Assembly: GCA_964527795.1 (NCBI GenBank)
Contig: CAZGOS010000188.1
Location: 1 to 6,125, forward strand
Source of the DNA: SMXL01 sp964527795
GTDB taxonomy: Bacteria > Bacteroidota > Rhodothermia > Rhodothermales > UBA10348
Direction of reading: 5' to 3'
DNA: 6,125 bases
In this document: one piece after another, positions 1 through 5,352 of the stretch
Position numbering within the stretch: position 1 is the stretch's first letter
How the letters are laid out: the number at the start of each line of letters is the position of its first letter
Translations under genes and position numbers: made by a program
Notes under the pieces: generated by a model
The model's input: only the letters and a program-made list of their open reading frames with translations
Databases searched by the model: none
Told to the model about the DNA's origin: nothing

Positions 1-1317
1 TTTTTCGACGATAAAATCATCCAGAATCGAATCCAGACTCGGACCATCTACCTGGTCGAAACGGTAACGAATCCGGACCGATGGTTTCCCGATGGTGAGC
101 ACGCGTGTCAGGTCGATGGGCGTTGCCACCAGTACGAGATCGACCGGCACGCTGTTAATCGTCTCCTCCAGTTCGCGAATCTGTCCGTCGCTGTAACCCA
201 TTGCCGGTAGCACGGCCCCAGTCGTTGGATAGCGCTCAAACGTTTTCAGTATGGAGCCGACAGCGTACGGTCGTGGATCGACGATTTCAGAGGCTCCGAA
301 TTTTTCGGCTGCGATGCACCCGGCGCCGAAGGCCATTCCGCCGTGCGTCAACGTCGGTCCATCCTCAATCACCAACACTCGTTTATTCTTGATCAGATCA
401 CTATCGTCTGCCGAAACCGGACTGGCGGCCGTGATGATCGTAGCTTCACCGTTAAGTTCTTCCGCTACACGCTTCACTTCTTCAATCTGTTCATCTGTGG
501 CCGTATCCACTTTGTTGACAACGATGACGTCGGCGAGGCGAATGTTTACTTCACTGGGATGATAGTGCCTCGTGTGACCGGCTCGGTGCGGATCCATTAC
601 GACGAAGAGCAGATCGGGATCGTAAAAGCAGAAATCGTTGTTGCCACCATCCCAGATAATGACATCCGCCTCTTTTTCCGCTTCGCGAAGAATCGCTTCG
701 TAATCACTACCGGCGTAGACAATGCGCCCTTTCGAGATATGGGGCTCGTATTCTTCCCTTTCTTCGATGGTTGTCTCGTGAATGTCCAAATCCTGCAGCG
801 TTTCAAATCGCTGGACGACCTGTTTGAATAAATCCCCATACGGCATCGGGTGCCGAATGACCACAACCCGTTTTCCTTTATCCGTCAGGAGAGATGCGAT
901 TCGACGGCTCGTCTGACTTTTGCCTGACCCCGTGCGAACGGCGCAGACCGAGATGACGGGCACGCTCGATTTCAACACGGTCTGTTTCGGCGAGAGAAGA
1001 AGAAAACCGGCGCCGCCCGAAAGGGCGCGAGCGCCCACCCGCATTACATGTTCGTGAGACACGTCGCTGTAGCTGAAAACAGCCAAGTCCACGTCGTTCT
1101 CTCGAATGAGGGTTTCCAGATCAGCCTCAGATACAATCGGAATGCCGTCCGGATAGCGACTTCCCGCCAGTTCACTCGGAAAAACGCGGTCCTCGATATT
1201 TGGAATCTGCGTGGCCGTGAACGCTACTACTTCGTATTCGTCTTTATCGCGGAAATAAACGTTAAAGTTATGGAAATCACGTCCCGCCGCACCGATGATT
1301 ACAGTCCGTTTTCTCAT
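1..1317 (-). CDS. COG2403-type predicted GTPase, cyclic 2,3-diphosphoglycerate synthetase-like (3' end cut by window edge)
   Basis: An uninterrupted 439-codon minus-strand frame runs from an ATG at 1317 off the left edge; no stop is seen, and since relatives are about 440-460 residues little is probably missing. The N-terminus (VIIGAAGRDFHNFN, residues 6-19) is the strongly conserved opening of this family and fixes the start. Residues 1-115 look like a Rossmann-type nucleotide or CoA-binding domain. A P-loop follows at 127-134 (VRTGSGKS, Lys133), then HPMPYGD (156-162), EEREEYEPH (185-193), a Walker B-like WDGGNND (222-228), an NKVD guanine-specificity motif (268-271), EDGPTLTHGG (318-327) and DPRPYAVGS (347-355). 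The archaeal relative forms the intramolecular phosphoanhydride of 2,3-diphosphoglycerate; I know of no evidence that bacterial members do this, so the substrate is open. The protein looks cytosolic, without signal or membrane segment. There is no Shine-Dalgarno sequence. It is transcribed divergently from the lipoprotein gene. Confidence 0.88.
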   Translation of the reverse strand, partial: MRKRTVIIGAAGRDFHNFNVYFRDKDEYEVVAFTATQIPNIEDRVFPSELAGSRYPDGIPIVSEADLETLIRENDVDLAVFSYSDVSHEHVMRVGARALSGGAGFLLLSPKQTVLKSSVPVISVCAVRTGSGKSQTSRRIASLLTDKGKRVVVIRHPMPYGDLFKQVVQRFETLQDLDIHETTIEEREEYEPHISKGRIVYAGSDYEAILREAEKEADVIIWDGGNNDFCFYDPDLLFVVMDPHRAGHTRHYHPSEVNIRLADVIVVNKVDTATDEQIEEVKRVAEELNGEATIITAASPVSADDSDLIKNKRVLVIEDGPTLTHGGMAFGAGCIAAEKFGASEIVDPRPYAVGSILKTFERYPTTGAVLPAMGYSDGQIRELEETINSVPVDLVLVATPIDLTRVLTIGKPSVRIRYRFDQVDGPSLDSILDDFIVEK

Positions 1318-1345
1318 ATGCAATCGCAGAATTCAGTTAATAAAT

Positions 1346-1377
1346 CGCCCGGATCATCACGAGCCTTTCTCCGGGCG
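1346..1377 (-). promoter_or_regulatory. GC-rich hairpin in the leader of the GTPase gene
   Basis: A perfect 8-base inverted repeat, CGCCCGGA (1346-1353) and TCCGGGCG (1370-1377), encloses a 16-base loop. Read on the minus strand it lies 28 bases before the GTPase start and is followed by the AT-rich ATTTATTAA rather than a true T run. With no minus-strand gene just upstream to terminate, a leader structure or attenuator is more likely than an ordinary terminator. The inverted repeat is seen; its role is inferred, and it could be chance. Confidence 0.35.
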
Positions 1378-1408
1378 TGCCGTCAAATTAGTACACACAT
1401 GAGGTTTC

Positions 1409-1451
1409 GGTATGCGAGCTTCATTAATAAAGCGTCAAAACCGTGCATACC
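1409..1451. repeat. 7-base inverted repeat in the divergent spacer
   Basis: GGTATGC (1409-1415) and GCATACC (1445-1451) form a perfect inverted repeat with a 29-base AT-rich centre, midway between the GTPase and lipoprotein genes. It could be a pair of operator half-sites (centre distance 36 bases) acting on either gene. It is short enough to arise by chance and I could not link it to a known regulator. Confidence 0.25.
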
Positions 1452-1516
1452 AGTGAATACATCTCCATTTTATCGCGTATGAAATGCGAACGATTACACC
1501 CTATAGAGAGAAACTC

Positions 1517-2332
1517 ATGAACAAGAAGACATACGGATATTTTTTGATTACGACGATGCCGCTGTTGGTTGTCGCGGGTTGTGCAGCGACGAAGGAGGCA
1601 AGTCGGGCGCTGCTCGATTGGGAAGCTGGAACCGTCTACTCATACGAAGTAACTCAGGAGCGGACCCAGGTCATAGAGATGCCCGGCCAGGGCGCGCAGG
1701 AGAATACTTCCACAATCGTCACGGATATGTCGGTAACCGCGACGGGACCTTATCAGTTCACGATCAACGTGACGGATGTCGAGGCAACCGGATCACAGAT
1801 TTCGGTAGAGCCGCTCAAAGGTCTGGAGAGCGCGGTTGTGACGGGCACAAAAGGAAAGATCATTTCGGCTACCGGATTGAGTGACAACGCCTATATCAAT
1901 GAAAGAGGCGGGGAGGAGATTTTCGTCGAAGAATTTCAGTTGCTCTTCCAGATTTTACCGGACGAACCTCTTGCTCCCGGTGTTTCCTGGACTCGAGAAA
2001 CTTCCATTTCGTTTTCCCAGCAAGGTTTGAATTTAAAGCGGGACATGAGCGAAGAGTACAGTTGCAAGGAACTGACAACGTTCAATGGTACGTCGGCATT
2101 CGAGCTTGAATTAACGAGTGAAGTAGAAATTTTCGGTACCGGCAGCCAGGGTGGGCAGGAGATGGAACTCACATTGAATGGTACCTTTCAGGGCACCGTC
2201 TATCTCGATGCGATTACGGGTGCGTTGCTTTCCTCTGAACAGTCAGGAAGCATGGCAGGTGTGATCGATATGCCGGCGGCCAGCCTGCCGATGTCCATGG
2301 ATCTGTCCATTTCTGCCAAAATCGCGGAATAG
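1517..2332 (+). CDS. Putative outer-membrane lipoprotein of unknown function
   Basis: The 271-residue product starts with a short charged stretch (MNKK), a hydrophobic core and a lipobox ending at VAGC, giving lipid-modified Cys22. The residue after it is Ala, not Asp, which suggests sorting to the outer membrane. I chose the ATG at 1517 over an in-frame ATG at 1484 because it gives a normal signal peptide and has a purine-rich AGAGAG just upstream. The mature part alternates polar and hydrophobic residues like a beta-rich periplasmic domain: YSYEVTQE (41-48) with Thr- and Ser-rich strands, then LPDEPLAPGVSW (147-158), and a second beta-rich half ending GTVYLDAITGALLSSE (226-241). This pattern, including the Pro-Gly-x-x-Trp turn, recalls DUF6263-like lipoproteins of Bacteroidota, but that match is from memory and weak. 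One internal cysteine (183) is present. The gene stands alone, with its own terminator, between a divergent and a convergent neighbour. Confidence 0.85.
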   Translation: MNKKTYGYFLITTMPLLVVAGCAATKEASRALLDWEAGTVYSYEVTQERTQVIEMPGQGAQENTSTIVTDMSVTATGPYQFTINVTDVEATGSQISVEPLKGLESAVVTGTKGKIISATGLSDNAYINERGGEEIFVEEFQLLFQILPDEPLAPGVSWTRETSISFSQQGLNLKRDMSEEYSCKELTTFNGTSAFELELTSEVEIFGTGSQGGQEMELTLNGTFQGTVYLDAITGALLSSEQSGSMAGVIDMPAASLPMSMDLSISAKIAE

Positions 2333-2373
2333 TTACTCAAGTCTTTTTCCAAGGCATCTCTTCTTCGACATCT

Positions 2374-2413
2374 CGCCCTGCTCGAACAACGACTTCGGGC
2401 AGGGCGGTGTTTT
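2374..2413 (+). terminator. Rho-independent terminator of the lipoprotein gene
   Basis: A 12-base stem pairs CGCCCTGCTCGA (2374-2385) with TCGGGCAGGGCG (2395-2406) through one T-G wobble, closing a 9-base loop, and is followed by GTGTTTT. It lies 41 bases after the lipoprotein stop at 2332. On the opposite strand no T run follows the stem, so it should act mainly on plus-strand transcripts, although it may also help stop read-through from the convergent regulator gene. Confidence 0.78.
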
Positions 2414-2480
2414 GCCAATCGCGGTTCGAGTACTTTGATTTTATTTGATCATTCGATCTATAAAAACCATAACGATGTGT

Positions 2481-3062
2481 TCAGTAAAGCGGTCGAAGAG
2501 CTGCCGAAGCCATATCCACCAGTTGCTCTCGACGCGCTCCGACGCGCGAGGCGACCGACATTCCGAAGACGGTGCAGATGAGCGATTGCGCAATGGCACG
2601 CGCATCCAACTGCTGCGAAAGCTCTCGGCGTTCAGAAGCGTTTTCAACAGCGCTGCGAAACGCTGCCTCCATGCGCGACAGAATCGCCTGAACCTTTTCC
2701 ACTGCCGGATCGTCCATAAAACACGTGTCGACCGCCGCGTTGCACACAAAGCATCCTTTTCTCGGATCCTGTTGGTCAAGAAATTCAACCGTCTGGGCGA
2801 GGAATCTGACGACTTCCTGCTTCGCCGCCCCGGGCTTTTCCAGATCGGAAAACCGAGAATTCAGGACATTTTCTTCATAATGAACCAAAACTTTGTGGTA
2901 AAGAGCCCTCTTGTCCCCAAAGGCATTATAGATACTTTGCTGCCCGAGTCCCATCTTGCCTACCAGATCCCGCGTGGTCGTCGCATGAAAGCCTCGATGC
3001 CAGAAAAGGAGCATGGCGTGGCGTAGTGCCTGATGCGTATCGAATTCTCTTGGTCTGGACAT
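2481..3062 (-). CDS. TetR/AcrR-family transcriptional regulator
   Basis: The 193-residue length is typical of TetR repressors. The opening SRPREFD with ALRHAMLLFWHRGFHATTTRDLV leads into a helix-turn-helix at about residues 27-50, with recognition-helix region LGQQSIYNAFGDKRALYHKVL (39-59). The remainder is an all-helical ligand-binding and dimerisation domain with the GCFVCNAA motif (103-110), equivalent to the RGCLLVN-type motif of a common TetR subgroup. Members usually repress an adjacent gene and release DNA when they bind a small molecule or are modified. Unusually, Cys104, Cys107 and Cys114 cluster at this motif. The gene lies 121 bases downstream of the hydrolase gene on the same strand and converges on the lipoprotein gene; its target may be the hydrolase, itself or a distant locus. 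The ATG at 3062 has no Shine-Dalgarno sequence, but the protein begins where the family does. Confidence 0.93.
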   Translation of the reverse strand: MSRPREFDTHQALRHAMLLFWHRGFHATTTRDLVGKMGLGQQSIYNAFGDKRALYHKVLVHYEENVLNSRFSDLEKPGAAKQEVVRFLAQTVEFLDQQDPRKGCFVCNAAVDTCFMDDPAVEKVQAILSRMEAAFRSAVENASERRELSQQLDARAIAQSLICTVFGMSVASRVGARREQLVDMASAALRPLY

Positions 3063-3108
3063 ATCGTTTTAGCTATGGATGTGCCTGTGTATCCGTAAAT
3101 CCGGACTC

Positions 3109-3137
3109 GAAATACGAATAATAGAACGAAAGATCAA
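3109..3137 (-). promoter_or_regulatory. Candidate promoter of the TetR regulator gene
   Basis: On the minus strand TTGATC (3137-3132) and TATTTC (3114-3109) are 17 bases apart, 46 bases before the regulator start. A better -10-like hexamer, TATTAT (3123-3118), overlaps the spacer but has no good -35 partner. The matches are weak and assume a sigma-70-like consensus, which may not hold in this organism. Confidence 0.25.
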
Positions 3138-3183
3138 GAATAACTACGGCTACCGCTAGAATGTGCGCCCCATGCCCGGATTG

Positions 3184-4131
3184 TTATTCCGTGGAACCGT
3201 CGGAACCAGACAGAAACTCGATAATCGCCGGATTTACGATGTCCGGCTGTTCGAGATGGGGCAGGTGTGCGGCCGAATCCACGACGAGAAAGTCTGCCTT
3301 GGTGGCGTCTCGTACGACTCGGCTTTCAGCGAAAGGAATGGTGACGTCATGTTTTCCCCAGACGAGAAACATTGGAATCTCAGTAAGGCCGAGCGCCCGA
3401 AAGTTGGCCATGTGATCCATCGGCAAAAAGTGGAAGAAGCTGGAAATTCGTGCGCGCCGAAACCCCTCGTACTGCATCTGGACCTTGTATCGCGCGACCC
3501 AATCCGGAAATTTCTCCGGCTCGTGGAAATCAACAAGCTGGCCGTCTGCCGCAGCATCCTGACCTGAGAGTACGAACAGCAGCCCCGCCAACCATTCCGG
3601 AACTCCGGGCGGGGGATAGGAGCGATATGCAGGATCGATAAAAACGATTCTTCTGATGTGTTCGGGGTAGGTCGCGGCGTAAGCGGCGGCGACCAGTCCA
3701 CCCATGGAGAGTGCCACCAGGTCCACGGGCGTCTCCAGATTGAGAGATTCCAGAATATCCTGGAGCTGTCGCTCAAAAAGGGCACGATCATAGAGCACGT
3801 TCGGACGATCCGAGAAGCCCCGCCCGTAATAATTATACCTCAAGACCCGAAAGCCTGAAGCGACCAGGGATTCAAACGTACCATCCCAGATGTAAAAGGG
3901 TACCGTAGCACCGGCAAGAAGCACGACGACCTGACCTGAATCCGGGCCGGCCAGCTCATATTCAGTTATTCCATCCGAGAGTCCGATATACGATTCACCC
4001 GTAGAGGCTCGAACATCTTCCGTTATAACCAGTGTTTCCCAGTTCTTGGTCTCGTACATCATGAATATAACGAGTGCCCCGAGTACCACAATGACGACGA
4101 CGAGCACGGCGAAACGTGTGAGGATCTTCAT
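3184..4131 (-). CDS. Membrane-anchored alpha/beta hydrolase
   Basis: The 315-residue protein starts with an uncleaved-looking hydrophobic helix (residues 7-26) after MKILTR, which would tether it to the inner membrane with the catalytic domain outside the cytoplasm. The alpha/beta hydrolase core follows: strand and oxyanion-hole region VVVLLAGATVPFYIWD (68-83), RYNYYGRGFSDRP (98-110), nucleophile elbow ALSMGG (140-145, Ser142), acid in WGKHD (Asp262) and His289 in AAHLPHLEQPD. A helical cap spans about 170-245. The triad is complete, so hydrolysis of an ester, lactone or similar bond is likely; the substrate cannot be read from sequence. Two positions depart from relatives: the usual His-Gly of the oxyanion loop is Ala73-Gly74, and the first Gly of GxSxG is Ala140. 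It lies between the oxidoreductase and the TetR gene, all on one strand but with gaps of 110 and 121 bases, so shared transcription is possible, not shown. No Shine-Dalgarno sequence precedes the ATG. Confidence 0.92.
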   Translation of the reverse strand: MKILTRFAVLVVVIVVLGALVIFMMYETKNWETLVITEDVRASTGESYIGLSDGITEYELAGPDSGQVVVLLAGATVPFYIWDGTFESLVASGFRVLRYNYYGRGFSDRPNVLYDRALFERQLQDILESLNLETPVDLVALSMGGLVAAAYAATYPEHIRRIVFIDPAYRSYPPPGVPEWLAGLLFVLSGQDAAADGQLVDFHEPEKFPDWVARYKVQMQYEGFRRARISSFFHFLPMDHMANFRALGLTEIPMFLVWGKHDVTIPFAESRVVRDATKADFLVVDSAAHLPHLEQPDIVNPAIIEFLSGSDGSTE

Positions 4132-4241
4132 GGAGAAAAACGTGGCGGCTTAGAGTGGTTTTTTCTCAAAAGGGCCTTCGTCGCAATCAAGCTACTGCGC
4201 GACAGGGATGAAGACAATAATCAGGAGGAATCGACCTTTTG

Positions 4242-5237
4242 CTAAGATGTGTCAACCGCTTCCATCGTATTTGCGAAAGTAGTCGCTCTCGCCAGCAGTT
4301 CTACATTTTTCATCCCCTCTACTCCGTCCACCTCCGGCTCGCGGGCATCGTTGATTGCGTTAACAAAATCGCGAATCTCCCCTTCGAAGGGATTGGTAAC
4401 CGAAAAAGCGACAGGTTCATCTCCGAGTGTGATGTCTCCTGCTCCATGCCTTCCCAGCGTACCGTCGCAGACAGCGTTTCCGACCGAGCCGTAAATCTCT
4501 ATTCGTGACGGGGAATCGAAAAGCACAGACGTGAAGAATTCGGCTGTTGCACCCGACTCGAATCGAATGCATACGATCGCCGATTCATCATGCTGTGTGT
4601 CCCACACCGAATGGCTGGAAAGGGCCTTGATATCGACGATTTCACCCACTATTGGTACGAAGATCCATCGAATCAGATCGATACAGTGTGTTCCGTTTGC
4701 AGCCAGGCTCCACCAGCGACCCGTTCTCGGAAAAGCTCGCCAGTTCGCTCCGTCGGTGGCTTTGAAGGTCCAATGCATGCGCATGTGACGCAATTCGCCG
4801 AGTTCTCCGTTGTGCAGACGCCTTCGCATTTCCCGGTGCCCCGCATGCCAGCGCAAGTGGTACGCGATGCCCAGGCGTCGATCCGCCTCGACGCTGGCAT
4901 CAATCATGGCCCGTGCCTCTTCAACGGACGTGGCCATCGGTTTTTCCACAAGCACGTGTTTGCCGGCGCGCGCGGCTGCCACTGTCTGCGAGGCATGCAA
5001 TCGATCCGGCGTTGCGACGATTACGGCGTCCAGATCCGGATCGGCGAGCATCGAATCCAGATCCGAATGAGCAGGAGACGCAGATTGAGCGCCGTGTTGA
5101 TCGGCAAATTGCTGCGCGCGTGCCACGTCTCGGCTCAGTACACTCCACAAGACCGCACCTTCAATCCGCGAGAGAGCCGGTCCGTGCTGATCGTCTGTAA
5201 TTCCTCCTGGACCCATTATTCCAATGCGAACAGTCAT
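4242..5237 (-). CDS. Gfo/Idh/MocA-family NAD(P)-dependent oxidoreductase
   Basis: The 331-residue protein has the standard family length and two-domain build. An N-terminal Rossmann fold opens with IGIMGPGGIT (5-14), the dinucleotide-binding loop, followed by IVATPDRLHA (73-82) and the signature VEKPM (97-101), whose Lys99 is normally catalytic. The C-terminal substrate domain carries WRAFPRTGRWWSLAANGTHCIDLIRW (166-191); His184 and Asp187 fit the usual catalytic His and its partner. The family oxidises or reduces sugars, inositols and related polyols using NAD or NADP in the cytoplasm; the exact substrate is not predictable here. The Trp- and Arg-rich stretch replaces the more common GGG-x-x-x-D-x-G-x-H form, so the active-site wall is distinctive. 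It is transcribed away from ada across a 115-base spacer. The ATG at 5237 gives the expected short lead into the Rossmann motif but has no Shine-Dalgarno sequence. Confidence 0.94.
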   Translation of the reverse strand: MTVRIGIMGPGGITDDQHGPALSRIEGAVLWSVLSRDVARAQQFADQHGAQSASPAHSDLDSMLADPDLDAVIVATPDRLHASQTVAAARAGKHVLVEKPMATSVEEARAMIDASVEADRRLGIAYHLRWHAGHREMRRRLHNGELGELRHMRMHWTFKATDGANWRAFPRTGRWWSLAANGTHCIDLIRWIFVPIVGEIVDIKALSSHSVWDTQHDESAIVCIRFESGATAEFFTSVLFDSPSRIEIYGSVGNAVCDGTLGRHGAGDITLGDEPVAFSVTNPFEGEIRDFVNAINDAREPEVDGVEGMKNVELLARATTFANTMEAVDTS

Positions 5238-5251
5238 ATCATGTCATTCAG

Positions 5252-5307
5252 AATTCAACGCGAAAAATTCAATGCGGAATGTTTAATTCAAGAAAATTCG
5301 ATGCGAA
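5252..5307 (+). repeat. Three 13-base direct repeats, putative Ada-box operator array
   Basis: AATTCAACGCGAA (5252-5264), AATTCAATGCGGA (5266-5278) and AATTCGATGCGAA (5295-5307) share the consensus AATTCRAYGCGRA. A half copy, AATTCAAG, starts at 5285. Start-to-start distances are 14 and 29 bases. The array fills most of the divergent spacer, on the same strand as ada. The E. coli ada operator, as I recall it, is AATTAAAGCGCAA: the same length, with the same AATT start and a GCG(C)AA end. I infer that the Ada protein encoded next door binds here; the repeats are directly visible, the binding is not proven. Confidence 0.6.
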
Positions 5308-5308
5308 G

Positions 5309-5337
5309 TTTTCGGTGGCAGACGCTCGACATAAGAT
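5309..5337 (+). promoter_or_regulatory. Candidate weak ada promoter next to the last repeat
   Basis: TTTTCG (5309-5314) and TAAGAT (5332-5337) are separated by 17 bases. The -35 match is poor and the -10 fair, as expected for a promoter that needs an activator. The third repeat ends two bases before the -35, the position from which Ada contacts RNA polymerase in E. coli. The leader would be only about 10 bases, which fits the absence of a Shine-Dalgarno sequence but could also mean that the true promoter is elsewhere. Confidence 0.35.
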
Positions 5338-5352
5338 CGTAGATTCAGATCC

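Noticed and set aside
343..831. A 162-codon plus-strand frame opposite the GTPase gene
   Set aside because: The minus-strand GTPase frame is continuous and has conserved motifs throughout this interval.
1483..1490. AATGCGAA upstream of the lipoprotein gene, resembling part of the ada repeats
   Set aside because: The same 8 bases also occur on the minus strand within oxidoreductase coding sequence (4823-4830), so a single short copy without the AATTC half is likely chance.
2333..2480. Possible terminator for the TetR gene on the minus strand in the convergent spacer
   Set aside because: Only the plus-strand hairpin at 2374-2406 was found, and it lacks a T run when read from the minus strand.
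2445..3026. A 193-codon plus-strand frame opposite the TetR gene
   Set aside because: The minus-strand product is an unmistakable TetR protein; the plus-strand translation is Arg-rich and matches nothing known to me.
4180..4203. Possible terminator after the oxidoreductase gene (GTCGC and GCGAC with a 14-base loop on the minus strand)
   Set aside because: The stem is only 5 bases and the CTTTT that follows is several bases away, too weak to call.
4590..5342. A 250-codon open frame on the plus strand opposite the oxidoreductase gene
   Set aside because: It mirrors a clear Gfo/Idh/MocA gene and its translation has no recognisable motif and a low-complexity Arg/His/Cys composition typical of a shadow frame.
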